Shown here: positions 14,929-25,612 of the stretch, piece after piece
Position numbering within the stretch: position 1 is the first letter of the stretch
Layout: the number at the start of each line of letters is the position of its first letter
Assembly: GCA_001805055.1 (NCBI GenBank)
Contig: MHDZ01000007.1
Coordinates: 1-39,078, forward strand
Reading direction: 5' to 3'
DNA from: Nitrospirae bacterium GWC2_57_13
GTDB taxonomy: Bacteria > Nitrospirota > UBA9217
DNA: 39,078 bases
Made by a program: the position numbers and the translations under genes
Notes under the pieces: model-generated
Database searches by the model: none
Told to the model about the DNA's origin: nothing
Seen by the model: the letters and a program-made list of their open reading frames with translations, nothing else

Positions 14929-15834
14929 TTATCGCTTGCTGATGAGCTTTCCGCCCTTCCGCGCCTGCCAGACCACGAGGATGGGGCTGGCAACAAAGAC
15001 CGAAGAGTACGTTCCGACGACAACTCCGATCAGCAGGGCCAGAGCAAAATCATGCAGCACCTCGCCGCCGACCAGCACCAGCGGCAGCAGCACGAGAATG
15101 ACCGTGACCGACGTGATGACCGACCGCGACAGCACTTCGTTCACACTTGCATTCACGAGGGCCGCAAGGGGCTCGCGCCTGCGCTTCAGGTTCTCCCGAA
15201 TGCGGTCAAAGATCACCACGGTGTCGGTGAGGGAGTATCCTGCCAGGGTCAGCACTGCAGTGACGATGAGCAGATTGAATTCGCGGTTCAGGAGATAGAA
15301 TATGCCGAGCACGGCAAGCACATCATGCATCGTGGCAATGGCGGCGGACACGCCGAACTTGAATTCGAACCGAAGGGCGATATAAATAATGATCGCGATG
15401 ATCGAGAGCGTGATCGCGATCAGCGCGTCACGCTGAATGGCCTTGCCGATCACCGGTCCGATCTCCATGGTGCTGTCCACCTCAAAGGGATTCGCGGTAA
15501 ACTCCTTTTTGAACAGTTCCACAACGCGCTCCGCAACGCCCTCGGACTCGCGGAATTTCATGATGATCTTGTTTCCTTCGGTAAACTCCTGGATCGAGCT
15601 GCCCAGGAACCCGTTCTTCTCGAGGGTGGAGCGGGCCGCCTCGATAGACACCGGGTTCGTGAAGCTGAGCTGGACCGTCGTGCCGCCGGCAAAATCGATG
15701 CCCAGGTTCGCCTTTCCGCGCCCGATCTGGATCAGGGCAACCAGCCCCAGAAGGATCAGCACCGCAGAGACGGCAAAGGAAATATTCTTTTTCCCCATGA
15801 AATCAATATTGGTTTTAGGCAGAATCTCGAACAT
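14929..15834 (-). CDS. secF: Protein-export membrane protein SecF
   Basis: SecF works with SecD as the proton-driven pull-and-release accessory of the SecYEG translocon. The 301-residue protein has the short N-terminal helix, the periplasmic P1 start GIDFAGGTTVQLSF and the second-half helices including the SLTDTVVIFDRIRENL signature. The start is set at ATG 15834 because GGAGG lies five bases upstream; the GTG at 15840 overlaps that site. It follows secD in the usual order, separated here by a 131-nt gap holding an inverted repeat. Confidence 0.95.
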   Translation of the reverse strand: MFEILPKTNIDFMGKKNISFAVSAVLILLGLVALIQIGRGKANLGIDFAGGTTVQLSFTNPVSIEAARSTLEKNGFLGSSIQEFTEGNKIIMKFRESEGVAERVVELFKKEFTANPFEVDSTMEIGPVIGKAIQRDALIAITLSIIAIIIYIALRFEFKFGVSAAIATMHDVLAVLGIFYLLNREFNLLIVTAVLTLAGYSLTDTVVIFDRIRENLKRRREPLAALVNASVNEVLSRSVITSVTVILVLLPLVLVGGEVLHDFALALLIGVVVGTYSSVFVASPILVVWQARKGGKLISKR

Positions 15835-15885
15835 TGTCACCTCCGGACGGACTCAGCGAATGCCGAATTCGATTGAAAATTTCAT

Positions 15886-15945
15886 ATTGAAAATTGAAAG
15901 ATTTAAACTGATCCTTGCCAATGTTGCACTTTCCAATTTTCAATT
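15886..15945. repeat. AT-rich foldback between secD and secF
   Basis: The left arm ATTGAAAATTGAAAG (15886-15900) is the reverse complement of the right arm CTTTCCAATTTTCAATT (15929-15945) apart from a one-base indel. The loop is about 28 nt. It occupies most of the secD-secF gap, where most genomes have only a few bases, and shares TTGCACTTTYCAATTT with the block at 13489-13520. Confidence 0.65.
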
Positions 15946-15965
15946 CTGCTCAGCCTGCTGAACAC

Positions 15966-17534
15966 TTATATGCTCAGTTTCTCCAGCTTCCAGCGCGTAT
16001 TGATAATGTCGAAGATCACCTTGGTCCCGACAAGAGCCGAATAGAGATTGATGATAATACCCAGGCTGAGCGTCACGGCAAAACCCCGTATGGGACCGGT
16101 GCCGAACATGAAAAGCATGCCCGCCGTGATCAGGATCGTCACGTGCGAGTCAAGGATCGTCAGGAACGCCTTGTCGTACCCCGCGTCAACGGCCGCACGC
16201 GGCGCCTTGCCTGCCCGGATCTCCTCGCGGATGCGCTCGAACATCAGCACGTTCGAGTCGACGCCCATACCGATCGTCAGAATGATACCTGCGATGCCCG
16301 GCAGGGTGAGCGTCGCATTCATCAGCGCCATGGCGCCCAGAAGCAGCACCAGGTTCAGCACGATGGCATAGTCGGCGATCAGGCCCGAGAACCGGTAATA
16401 GATGGCCATGAAAATGACCACGAAAATCCCGCCGATCAGCGTCGCCCGGATCCCCATATCAATGGAGTCCTGACCGAGCGACGGGCCGACGGTCAGGTTC
16501 TGCACGATCTTGATCGGCGCAGGCAGGGATTCCCGCAGCACGATGGCCAGCTTGCCGGCCTCGTCGTGGGTAAAGTTGCCGCTGATCTGGGCGCTGCCGC
16601 CGGCGATCCGCTCCTTGATGTTCGGCGCCGAATGCACCACACCGTCAAGGATGATGGCAAGCTGCTTGCCCACGCTCTCAGACGTTATTCGCTCGAAGAT
16701 CCGGGCGCCCTCGCTATCGAAGGTAATGGAGACCGCAGGTTTGCCGAACTCGTCCATGCTCACCTTCGCTTCCTTCAGGCGATCTCCGGTCAGGAGCGTT
16801 TGCTTGAAGACCAGGTAGGGCCGGTTCACGATCTTGCCGGTCTCATCGACGTCCTCGCCGTACAGAATCTCCCCGTCAGGGGGGACCTTTCCCTCAAGCG
16901 CCTTGAGCATCACTTCCGAGCGGCTGTCCACGAGCTTGAACTCGAGCCGTCCCGTGGTCTTGACAAAGGCTATTGCCTCCTGGGGGTTCTTGACGCCGGG
17001 AAGCTGCAGCGCGATCTGGTCGCGCTCCTGGCGGTAGATGGTGGGTTCGGCAACGCCGTATTTGTCCACCCTGCGACGGATGCGCTCGAGGGCCTGCGTT
17101 ACGGCCCATTCCTTCAACCGCGCGACCTCGGCATCGAGCAGTGTATACCGGAGCTCGCCCTTTTCCGACGAGACATGCTGCAAAACGGCGTACCGCTTCT
17201 TGACGAACTCCAGGACCTTCTGGGCGTCGCCGGACTGCGCGATGATCTGCTGGCCGTCCCGGGTGAAGGTCACACCGAGATTGGCTGATTTGGCCTGGGT
17301 CTGCAAATCGGCGATAATATTGTCCACCGAGGACTCCACGGCTTTGCCGGCCTGCACCTCCATCACCACGTGGCTGCCGCCTCGCAGGTCGAGGCCCATG
17401 GAAATCTTCGGCACGCTCCGCGACCACAACTCGGGAAGCTTCTTCGCGAGGGGTGTGGACGGGAGAAAGACAAAGAGGGCTATCACCACCGAGGCGAATA
17501 TGAGCGCCACCCTCCAGCGGATGTTCTTTTTCAT
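15966..17534 (-). CDS. secD: Protein translocase subunit SecD
   Basis: A 522-residue inner-membrane protein with the N-terminal helix, the periplasmic GLDLRGG start (about residues 47-53), a large periplasmic domain and six membrane helices. The C-terminal part shows the GMGVDSNVLMFERIREEI signature shared with SecF and RND proteins. With SecF and YajC it improves release of translocating proteins on the periplasmic side using the proton gradient. AGGAGG upstream fixes the ATG. It follows yajC by about 54 nt in the conserved tgt-yajC-secD-secF order. Confidence 0.96.
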   Translation of the reverse strand: MKKNIRWRVALIFASVVIALFVFLPSTPLAKKLPELWSRSVPKISMGLDLRGGSHVVMEVQAGKAVESSVDNIIADLQTQAKSANLGVTFTRDGQQIIAQSGDAQKVLEFVKKRYAVLQHVSSEKGELRYTLLDAEVARLKEWAVTQALERIRRRVDKYGVAEPTIYRQERDQIALQLPGVKNPQEAIAFVKTTGRLEFKLVDSRSEVMLKALEGKVPPDGEILYGEDVDETGKIVNRPYLVFKQTLLTGDRLKEAKVSMDEFGKPAVSITFDSEGARIFERITSESVGKQLAIILDGVVHSAPNIKERIAGGSAQISGNFTHDEAGKLAIVLRESLPAPIKIVQNLTVGPSLGQDSIDMGIRATLIGGIFVVIFMAIYYRFSGLIADYAIVLNLVLLLGAMALMNATLTLPGIAGIILTIGMGVDSNVLMFERIREEIRAGKAPRAAVDAGYDKAFLTILDSHVTILITAGMLFMFGTGPIRGFAVTLSLGIIINLYSALVGTKVIFDIINTRWKLEKLSI

Positions 17535-17588
17535 TGCACCGCCTCCTGATTGTTCCGAAAGTTGAATTTGTCTCGGGGCAGAAGCACG

Positions 17589-17921
17589 CTACTCCTTTTC
17601 TTCCCCTTCTTTCACTACAGCGCCGACCGAGCTTCGGGTGACCTTCACCTTCGTTCCCTCGGCGATCTTGACTGTCAGCGTATTAGGCGAAACGTTCTCA
17701 ATGGTGCCGTAGATACCTCCGGCAGTAACGATGCGGTCGCCCTTTTTTATGTCCTCGACCATCTTCTTGTGTTCCTTCATCCGCTTCTGCTGCGGCCTGA
17801 TGAGCAAAAAGTAAAAAATGGCGAAAATGGCCAGCATCATCACAAGCCCGGCGCCGCCTCCCGCGCCCTGGGCTCCTGCGTCTCCAGGCGCCCCCATAGC
17901 GTATGCTGTTTCGATGAACAT
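17589..17921 (-). CDS. yajC: Preprotein translocase subunit YajC
   Basis: A 110-residue protein with a glycine/alanine-rich N-terminus, one membrane helix (GLVMMLAIFAIFYFLLI) ending in RPQQKRMKEHKKM, and the cytoplasmic IKKGDRIVTAGGIYGTIENV domain, all typical of YajC. The start is ATG 17921, with GGAGG eight bases upstream; the in-frame ATG at 17939 would put that site inside the gene. It lies between tgt and secD, as expected. Confidence 0.93.
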   Translation of the reverse strand: MFIETAYAMGAPGDAGAQGAGGGAGLVMMLAIFAIFYFLLIRPQQKRMKEHKKMVEDIKKGDRIVTAGGIYGTIENVSPNTLTVKIAEGTKVKVTRSSVGAVVKEGEEKE

Positions 17922-17963
17922 GATTCGCACCTCCTTCAATATGTTTTTGAATTGAAAACCTTG

Positions 17964-18036
17964 CCACCGAGGCGCGGCGACTCTAGAGCTAAAGAAAAAC
18001 TACGTGTTTACCTCCGTGCTCTCCGTGCCCCTGTGG
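17964..18036. repeat. Foldback element between tgt and yajC (CTCCGTG units)
   Basis: The left arm 17964-17988 (CCACCGAGGCGCGGCGAC...) and the reverse complement of the right arm 18012-18036 (CCACAGGGGCACGGAGAG...) agree at 16 of 25 positions without gaps. The right arm shows units CTCCGTGCT, CTCCGTGCC and a decayed third copy. It ends on the base next to the tgt stop codon. It lies inside an operon-like gene series and would form a long imperfect hairpin in the transcript. Confidence 0.6.
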
Positions 18037-19248
<1,212 letters not shown>

Positions 19249-20913
19249 TTACATCTTCTCCGGCGCGTTCACCCCCAGGATGCCCAGGGCGCCTCTGATC
19301 ACCGTCTTCACCTGTTTCATGAGGAACAGCCGCGCCATCGTACGGGCGCGGTCATCGGCGATGATCCGGTGCTTGAAATAATAGTTATGCAGCAGTCCCG
19401 CCAGGTCCTGGAGATAGAACGTGATCCGGTGAGGCTCATAGGCCAGCGCCGCCTCTTCGATCATCTCAGGATACCTGGCCAGCGACTTGATGATGTTCTG
19501 TTCCTCTTCAGTGTCGAGCAGCGCCAGGTCCACTTCAGCGGACGCGGGAACGGCAATGCCCCTTGTCTCGGCCTCGCGGAAGATGCTGGAAAGCCTTGCG
19601 TGTGCGTACTGCACATAGTAGACCGGATTCTCACGGGACTGCTCCTTGGCAACGTCGAGGTCGAAATCAAGGTGACTGTCCGAGCGCCGCGTCAGGAATA
19701 TGTATCGTGCTGCGTCGCGCCCCACATCGTCCATGACGTCCCGAAGCGTTACGAAGTCGCCCGCCCGCTTCGACATTGGCACGGGCTGGCCGTGGCGCAT
19801 GAGCGTCACGAGCTGGACCAGCAGCACATGGAGCGAATCTTTCGGGTGACCGAAGGCCTGGATCACCGCCTGCACGCGCGGGATATATCCATGATGATCT
19901 GCGCCCCAGATGTTCACGAGCGTAGCAAAACCGCGGCCCAGCTTGTTGCGGTGATAGGCGATGTCCGTGGCGAGGTAGGTGTAGGTCCCGTCCTGCTTCA
20001 CCACGACCCGGTCCTTGTCGTCGCCGAAGGCCGTGGACTTGAGCCACAGGGCGCCGTCGTGCTCGTAGGCAAAGCCGCGCTGCTTCAGCTCATCGATGGA
20101 CTGCTGCACCGCGCCGCCGTCAAGCAGCGATGCCTCGCTGAACCAGTGGTCGAACCGGACTCCGAAGGCCTCAAGGTCAGCGCGGATCTCGGCAAGCATG
20201 GCCTCGCGGCCGAAGGCGGCGAACCGCGCCTCGCACTGCTCAAACGGAACACGAACATAGTGTTCGCCATCGGCCCTGATCAGGCCGCGGGCGATCTCTT
20301 CGATATAGGCGCCGTGATAGCCGTCCTCGGGAAAGGGTGCTTCGTTCCCGAGTGCCTGCTGGTACCGGGCATGGATGGAACGGGCAAGAAGTTTGATCTG
20401 CCTCCCGGCGTCGTTGATATAGAACTCCCGAACAACATCGTAACCAACGGCGGCAAGCAGGTTCGCCAGTGCGTCGCCGACTGCCGCGCCCCTGCCATGG
20501 CCCACATGCAGCGGCCCCGTAGGGTTTGCGCTCACGTATTCGAGCAGGACCCGCTCCCCCTTGCCGAGGTTCAGGAGGCCGTACTGGAAGCCTTCTGCGT
20601 CGATCTCAAAGAGCGTCTGTTTCCAGCGGTCCTGTGTCAGGAAGAAATTGATGAATCCCGGCCCCGCGATCTCGGTCTTTTCAATCACGCTGCCCCGGTC
20701 CTGGATATTGGCGACGATGATCTCGGCAATCCTGCGCGGTGCCTGTGCCTCGGGTTTTGCCAGGGTCAGGGCGAGCGTCGTGGCCAGGTCGCCGTGGCCC
20801 TTGGTCTTCGGCGTCTCGAGCGTGACTGCAGGCTGCTGTGCAAGCTTCAGCTCCCCTTTCTCTTTTGCACGCGAAAGGGCATCGAGCAGGATTTCCGTAA
20901 GGGTCTGTTTCAT
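19249..20913 (-). CDS. argS: Arginyl-tRNA synthetase
   Basis: A class I aminoacyl-tRNA synthetase of 554 residues. The HIGH-type signature is SANPTGPLHVGHGRG, the KMSKS region reads PMSKRAGDFVTL, and the C-terminal DALR domain ends with LQDLAGLLHNYYF. The start is ATG 20913, where MKQTLTEILLDAL begins the N-terminal additional domain; the 39 upstream codons have no family similarity. No clear ribosome binding site precedes it. It is the first gene of the leftward argS-tgt-yajC-secDF series. Confidence 0.95.
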   Translation of the reverse strand: MKQTLTEILLDALSRAKEKGELKLAQQPAVTLETPKTKGHGDLATTLALTLAKPEAQAPRRIAEIIVANIQDRGSVIEKTEIAGPGFINFFLTQDRWKQTLFEIDAEGFQYGLLNLGKGERVLLEYVSANPTGPLHVGHGRGAAVGDALANLLAAVGYDVVREFYINDAGRQIKLLARSIHARYQQALGNEAPFPEDGYHGAYIEEIARGLIRADGEHYVRVPFEQCEARFAAFGREAMLAEIRADLEAFGVRFDHWFSEASLLDGGAVQQSIDELKQRGFAYEHDGALWLKSTAFGDDKDRVVVKQDGTYTYLATDIAYHRNKLGRGFATLVNIWGADHHGYIPRVQAVIQAFGHPKDSLHVLLVQLVTLMRHGQPVPMSKRAGDFVTLRDVMDDVGRDAARYIFLTRRSDSHLDFDLDVAKEQSRENPVYYVQYAHARLSSIFREAETRGIAVPASAEVDLALLDTEEEQNIIKSLARYPEMIEEAALAYEPHRITFYLQDLAGLLHNYYFKHRIIADDRARTMARLFLMKQVKTVIRGALGILGVNAPEKM

Positions 20914-21197
20914 AGAGAGGAGTTCTGCATCGCCCCCGAACACGAAGCACAATAGCCGCCACGGTCCAGGGAGCATACAAGCCGACGGCCGTCTTCCCGA
21001 CGGCGTAACGGAAGGGCGTGGATGGTTCAATCACTGGGTCCGCGCGTTCAGTGCGCCTGCTGAGCTGCCGGCGCCTCTTGAGAGAGCCGGAAGTAACAAG
21101 TGAGAAAGTATAACGAATCTCTTCAAAATGTCAACAAAATAATCCCTTTACTTGACCCATATCCTGTGGTATCTTGAAAAAAGGATGGGAGGTGGGT

Positions 21198-21656
21198 ATG
21201 TGGATACAGATGAACGTGAACACCATCCTCTTCGACAGCAGGAACAGCAGCTACATCGTGGTCCTGCGCGATGAGAGCGGCAAGAAGATCCTGCCCATCT
21301 GGATCGGCGCAGCCGAGGGCAACTCGATCGCCATGGCGATGAGCAACATGAAGGCGGCGCGACCCCTCACCCATGATCTGATCACGGCCATTTTCGACCG
21401 CATGGATATCGAAGTGGCGCGGGTCGTGATCAGCGACCTCATCGAGAACACCTTCTACGCATCACTCTATCTGCTGCACAATAACAAGGAATTCCACATC
21501 GACTCCCGGCCCAGCGACGCTATCGCCGTCGCCCTGCGGACCGGCTCTGCCATCTTCGTGGAAGAGGATGTTCTCGCCAAGCAGGATGCGTCCACCATCG
21601 ACACCTGGATGAAGAACCTGGGCGAGGGCGGAGGCGGTACCGAGTACAATGCTTGA
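21198..21656 (+). CDS. DUF151 / bifunctional nuclease family protein
   Basis: A 152-residue cytoplasmic protein with the family motifs NSSYIVVLRDESGKKILPIWIGAAEGN at the N-terminus and EFHIDSRPSDAIAVALRTGS in the middle, and an acidic/glycine-rich tail. Plant and bacterial relatives have been described as nucleases with dual DNase and RNase activity, but the biological role is unsettled. GGGAGGTGGG fixes the start at ATG 21198. It is the only + strand gene in the right two thirds of the window and is divergent from argS; the 284-nt gap between them should hold both promoters, though I see no convincing pair. Confidence 0.85.
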   Translation: MWIQMNVNTILFDSRNSSYIVVLRDESGKKILPIWIGAAEGNSIAMAMSNMKAARPLTHDLITAIFDRMDIEVARVVISDLIENTFYASLYLLHNNKEFHIDSRPSDAIAVALRTGSAIFVEEDVLAKQDASTIDTWMKNLGEGGGGTEYNA

Positions 21657-21664
21657 GGGGCCAG

Positions 21665-21780
21665 GGGTAAGGTGGTGAAGAGTTCGGAGTTCATAGTTCG
21701 TAGTAAATGCAGTAAGCTGCGAGCTACACGCCAATCACTCACCCCATGCGCCATGCCCTTTGCCTTATGCGACGAACTGA
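21665..21780. repeat. Degenerate short-unit intergenic repeat
   Basis: The 248-nt gap between the DUF151 gene and ubiX contains runs of GAGTTCGGAGTTCATAGTTC units at about 21679-21700 and of CATGCGCCATGCCCTTTGCC units at about 21744-21770. They resemble the arms of the other foldback elements here, but the two halves pair only weakly. Nothing coding is visible. Confidence 0.35.
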
Positions 21781-21904
21781 TCCGCCTTGGCGAGAAACCC
21801 TCTTACTTTTGATTTGGCTCCTGATCTATCCGCGTCCCAATACGAAACAAGAATCGCCTCTCGCAGCACTCACGTAGTAAATCTTTCGGCTGACTCCGCA
21901 GGTC

Positions 21905-22504
21905 CTACGATCCCCACCGGGGAGACAGGCTGTTCTCGAGACCGAGCGCATCAAGCACCCGTCCCGCGATGAAATCCACCATGTCCTGCGTGCTTTTCGG
22001 ATGATGATAGAAGGCCGGCATGGCAGGTATCACGTGGGCGCCGGCCTCGGCGAGGGTAAGCATGTTCCTGAGATGGATCGCTGACAGGGGTGTCTCCCGC
22101 GGGACGATGATGAGCTTCCGCCGCTCCTTCAGCGTTACGTCGGCGGCACGCTCGATAAGGTTCGATGCGAAGCCGTGCGCCATTGCCGAAAGCGCCTTCA
22201 TGGAACAGGGTACCACGACCATGGCATCTATGGGAGCGGAGCCGCTCGATATTGTCGCATAGAGATCGTCCTCATCGAAATACCTGAGCCGGTCCTTCCC
22301 GGCCTTCAATGCCTCTTCCAGTGCCTTCTGGATATCCGCTGCCGGCCCCTTCAGCAACAGCCCTGTTTCGTCATGCAGGATGGAGCGCCCTTCGCGGGTG
22401 ATGCTCACATAGACGCGGTGGCCGCCCCGGATCAGTTCCTGCAGCACCCGAAGTGCATACGGCGCGCCCGAGGCGCCGGTGATCGCTACGGTATAGGTCC
22501 CCAT
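21905..22504 (-). CDS. ubiX: Flavin prenyltransferase UbiX
   Basis: UbiX prenylates FMN to supply the cofactor of UbiD-type decarboxylases. The 199-residue protein starts with the flavin-binding TVAITGASGAPYALRVLQEL, has the LPCSM-like VVVPCSMKALSAMAHGFA segment and the conserved RKLIIVPRETPLSAIHLRNML block, then VIPAMPAFYHHPKSTQDMVDFIAGRVLD. All are diagnostic of the Pad1/UbiX family. No ubiD gene is in the window. GGGAGA precedes the ATG. It follows the 140-residue unknown gene by 25 nt. Confidence 0.93.
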   Translation of the reverse strand: MGTYTVAITGASGAPYALRVLQELIRGGHRVYVSITREGRSILHDETGLLLKGPAADIQKALEEALKAGKDRLRYFDEDDLYATISSGSAPIDAMVVVPCSMKALSAMAHGFASNLIERAADVTLKERRKLIIVPRETPLSAIHLRNMLTLAEAGAHVIPAMPAFYHHPKSTQDMVDFIAGRVLDALGLENSLSPRWGS

Positions 22505-22529
22505 CTTCGATTCTCCCGCCCCTGCGGCG

Positions 22530-22952
22530 CTATTCCCTGAAAAATCCCTGCTTCTTCATCTCCTCAAGCACCCATTCATCCTCGACCAGTTCATCGCCGC
22601 CGACGCCGTCCAGCGATCTGGCGCACTCCTTCAGAAAGCAATAGGCAAGCTGCTTTTTCACGCTGTTGAAGATCCTGTCCGTATCGGCGATGTTGTCGCG
22701 CAGGGTCCATCTGATCTTTATAGCTTTGATGACATCGTTCAGCAGCCCCTCGTTCGCCTCGGCCTGCACAACGAGCACACGGCCGTTCGCCGGCTCATGT
22801 ACGATCTTCATCACCTGGTGCGGTTCGCCGAGCTGCACCCTCTTCTGATCCGCCCAGGAGGCGAAGTCGTCGACAAAGAGTATGTTCGGCACGTCATAGG
22901 ATGCCGTCAGTTTCCTGAGTAATTCAGAATGGTCTTTCCTGATCAGAAGCAT
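22530..22952 (-). CDS. Hypothetical protein, 140 aa, upstream of ubiX
   Basis: A soluble, mixed alpha/beta-looking protein with no signal peptide or membrane segment. It begins MLLIRKDHSELLRKL, has a hydrophobic strand in VPNILFVDDFASWADQK and a second in GRVLVVQAEANEGLL, and ends in an acidic helix. I do not recognise the family. A strong GGGAGGTGAG ribosome binding site precedes the ATG, and the close spacing to ubiX suggests a shared transcript. Confidence 0.65.
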   Translation of the reverse strand: MLLIRKDHSELLRKLTASYDVPNILFVDDFASWADQKRVQLGEPHQVMKIVHEPANGRVLVVQAEANEGLLNDVIKAIKIRWTLRDNIADTDRIFNSVKKQLAYCFLKECARSLDGVGGDELVEDEWVLEEMKKQGFFRE

Positions 22953-23069
22953 GATCTCACCTCCCTTTGCGGTGGCGGCAAGTATCGGCGGGTGGGGAAG
23001 CGTTTGCTCCCCTGCTATTCAGAATACACCATCGGAGTGCGCTTGTCCAATGCGTGGAAGCCCCGGGGC

Positions 23070-25247
23070 TCACTTTCCGTCCAGCATCTTCCGTATCTTC
23101 CTGAGCAGCGCATCACGCGTAAGGGGCTTCTCGATAAAATCCGTGCCTGCTTCCAGAATACCGTGCGAGGCGATAATGGAGTCCGAGTAGCCTGACATGA
23201 ACAATACTTTCCCGCCGGGCTTTTTGGCTGCGAACTCGCGGGCCAGCTCGCGACCGTTCATGCCAGGGAGGATCACGTCGGTCAGAAGCAGATCGATCTG
23301 ACCGACTGCCGTCTGGATGGTCTGGAGCGCTTCCTTGCCGCAGGAAGCATCAAGGGTGCGGTAGCCCAATGGCTCCAGAATGTCTTTTACCAGCATCCGG
23401 ATCGACGGTTCGTCGTCCACCACCAGGATCGTTTCCACCCCCCGGAAAACAACAGCAGGCATTTCTACCAATGGCCTTCCCGCTTCGCCCTGCGCGGTCG
23501 GGAGATATATTTTGAAGGTCGTTCCCTTGTCCGGCTCGCTGTAGAACCAGACATGACCGTTGTGCTGCTTTATGATACCGTAGACCGTGGCCAATCCGAG
23601 GCCGGTGCCCTTCCCAATCTCCTTTGTCGTGAAAAAGGGTTCGAATATTTTCTCCTGCACGTCCTTTGCCATCCCTTCGCCGGTGTCCGTAACCGACAGG
23701 AGGACATAGGAGCCGGGCGTGACGCCCTCGTGCCGCCTGGCGTAGTCGGCATCGAGGTCCACGTCGGCCGTCTCAATGATAATGCGCCCGCCGCAGGGCA
23801 TGGCGTCCCGTGCATTAACGGCAAGGTTCATCAGCACCTGCTCGATCTGGCCGGGGTCTGCCATCACGTTCCGGACGGGCGTGGATGTTTTCAGTTCAAG
23901 CGCCACGTCTTCGCCGATCATGACGGTCAGCATCTTGGCGAGATTCTGGACAATGTCATTCAGGTTCACGAGGGATATCCTGAGAATCTGCTTCCGGCTG
24001 AAGGCCAGAAGCTGACGGATCAGCGTTGCCCCCTTCTTGCCCGCCTCTTCGATCGTTTTGACATGGCGCCATACGAGGTTGTCTGCGGGAAGCTCTTTCA
24101 GGGCCATCCCGCTGTACCCGAGGATCGCGGAAAGGAGGTTATTGAAGTCGTGAGCCACACCGCCGGCAAGCCGCCCTACGGACTCAAGCTTCTGGGACTG
24201 CAGAAGCTGAAGCTCGAGCTTTTCCTTCTGCTCTTCTGCCTGCCTCCGCCCCGCATGCTCCTTCTGGAGCTCCTTGGTAAGCGGCCGGATCAGCAGCACA
24301 ATGCCGTAGCTGCCCAGCAGGATGAGTGCAAGAATGATCACGATGATCAGGACGGTCTGCCGGTTCACGGGAGAGTACAGTTCCCGCGCGTCCATCTTGA
24401 CGCCGATACCCCAGTCGGAGCCATAAATAGGGCCGTAGGCAATGATCACGTTCTTGCCCGAAGGATCGGCAACGGTCGCGACCCCGGAGTTCTTGTTCGC
24501 CGCGCGGGTGATGGCTACGCCGGCAGGAGAGTCCCCCGGCACATTGTCGACAGCGTAATCTTTTTTCGTGCGCGTGGGCGAGAATATATGCACATGGTCC
24601 CCATCCATCAGCCCGAGCATGGTCTCGCCGGTCTTACCGAGGCCGGTATAGTCCTCTACGATCCGGCGCAGCCGGTCGATCTTGAACAATACAATGTCGG
24701 TCCCGACCACTACGGCTCCATCGCTGAAAATATGAGCGCCTACGAGAAAATAATACTTTCCGTTGATCAGGCAAGGGCCGTGGATCTGCACCTCTCTGCT
24801 GTCGCGGGGAGGGATGGGCCAGGGATAGCGCGTGGAGAGGGGCAGGCCGATATGGACCAGCGGCTTCCCCTTCGTACTGAGCCGGGTGATGCCGACCACC
24901 TCGTCAGACAGTTTCATCGCGTCGACCAGTTTATCGCCGGAAAAATCCCTGAGTTCAGCAAGGGAGATCGAGCCCTGGTTGAAGTTTTCAAGCTTTTTCC
25001 TGATCTGGGTTCGGCTCGTGATCTGGAGGGTGATGTCCCTGGCCCGGGAGAGGTATTCCTCCACCGCCATGGTCCGGACCGTCACAGCATGGATGAGACT
25101 GTTTTCCTGGGAGCTTCTAAGGCGTGAATAGAGCGGAAGAATGCTGACGAGCGCAACGATCACTCCGATGATCAGTATGCCGAGTGCCGACGAGCGCACG
25201 ATGCTTCGCCGGACCCGGTCCTGCATGACTTCTTCAGATGATTTCAA
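23070..25247 (-). CDS. Hybrid sensor histidine kinase (Cache - HisKA - HATPase - REC)
   Basis: About 725 residues. TM1 is at about 19-40, a large periplasmic Cache-type sensor region at about 41-295 (with [19 protein letters not shown] and [12 protein letters not shown]), and TM2 at about 298-320. A coiled coil follows, then the HisKA phospho-acceptor in [11 protein letters not shown] (H366), the HATPase boxes [16 protein letters not shown] and GKGTGLGL (474-552), and a receiver domain with DD 611-612, phospho-acceptor D657 and K707. No separate response regulator is adjacent, so the output partner is elsewhere. The start is TTG 25247 or ATG 25226; both have weak ribosome binding sites. Confidence 0.9.
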   Translation of the reverse strand: MKSSEEVMQDRVRRSIVRSSALGILIIGVIVALVSILPLYSRLRSSQENSLIHAVTVRTMAVEEYLSRARDITLQITSRTQIRKKLENFNQGSISLAELRDFSGDKLVDAMKLSDEVVGITRLSTKGKPLVHIGLPLSTRYPWPIPPRDSREVQIHGPCLINGKYYFLVGAHIFSDGAVVVGTDIVLFKIDRLRRIVEDYTGLGKTGETMLGLMDGDHVHIFSPTRTKKDYAVDNVPGDSPAGVAITRAANKNSGVATVADPSGKNVIIAYGPIYGSDWGIGVKMDARELYSPVNRQTVLIIVIILALILLGSYGIVLLIRPLTKELQKEHAGRRQAEEQKEKLELQLLQSQKLESVGRLAGGVAHDFNNLLSAILGYSGMALKELPADNLVWRHVKTIEEAGKKGATLIRQLLAFSRKQILRISLVNLNDIVQNLAKMLTVMIGEDVALELKTSTPVRNVMADPGQIEQVLMNLAVNARDAMPCGGRIIIETADVDLDADYARRHEGVTPGSYVLLSVTDTGEGMAKDVQEKIFEPFFTTKEIGKGTGLGLATVYGIIKQHNGHVWFYSEPDKGTTFKIYLPTAQGEAGRPLVEMPAVVFRGVETILVVDDEPSIRMLVKDILEPLGYRTLDASCGKEALQTIQTAVGQIDLLLTDVILPGMNGRELAREFAAKKPGGKVLFMSGYSDSIIASHGILEAGTDFIEKPLTRDALLRKIRKMLDGK

Positions 25248-25392
25248 TACCTCATACCGCCAATCCGATTTCTACTCGTCGAGTGGGAGAAACGCATTGC
25301 GGCCGTCGCCGTTTCCCGCGAGAGTGATTAATACATTAGTATACTTCGACCTAAAAAACAAGTGAGAAATAGCCTTTTTAAAACGAAGAATT

Positions 25393-25584
25393 CGGACGCA
25401 GAAAAAACCGGACAAAGACAGATAGCGGCAGAAAAAAACACCTTGTTGAACTACGAAGGGCTTGAAGTTCCTTGCAGCAAACTGCGGGGAATGCGCTCAC
25501 TCCAGAATCCATCAGCAGGATGAACCGTCTTTCACGGAGAATGTTTTGGATTTATCCGCGCTTATCAGCGTTCATCTGCGTCCA
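25393..25584. repeat. Foldback element with 10-bp units (ATCNGCG)
   Basis: The 365-nt gap 25248-25612 contains a left arm 25393-25426 and a right arm 25551-25584. The reverse complement of the right arm matches the left at 21 of 34 positions without gaps. The right arm is three 10-bp units, TTTATCCGCG CTTATCAGCG TTCATCTGCG. The loop (about 124 nt) and right flank also hold a direct repeat AGGATGAACCGYCT at about 25517-25530 and 25598-25611. No gene is seen in the gap. Confidence 0.6.
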
Positions 25585-25612
25585 AAAGGCTCTTTCCAGG
25601 ATGAACCGCCTG

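Noticed and set aside
14524-15876. 450-codon open frame on the + strand opposite secF
   Set aside because: It is the complement of secF and the YkgJ-type gene; the peptide is low-complexity (His/Arg/Asp/Gln-rich) and has no family features.
15915-17288. 457-codon open frame opposite secD
   Set aside because: A shadow of secD on the other strand; SecD signatures on the minus strand are unambiguous.
21152-21175. Sigma-70 promoter TTGACC / TATCTT for the DUF151 gene
   Set aside because: The spacer is only 12 nt, too short for a functional pair.
23553-25127. 524-codon open frame opposite the histidine kinase
   Set aside because: Antisense to a gene with complete kinase and receiver motifs; no recognisable domain of its own.
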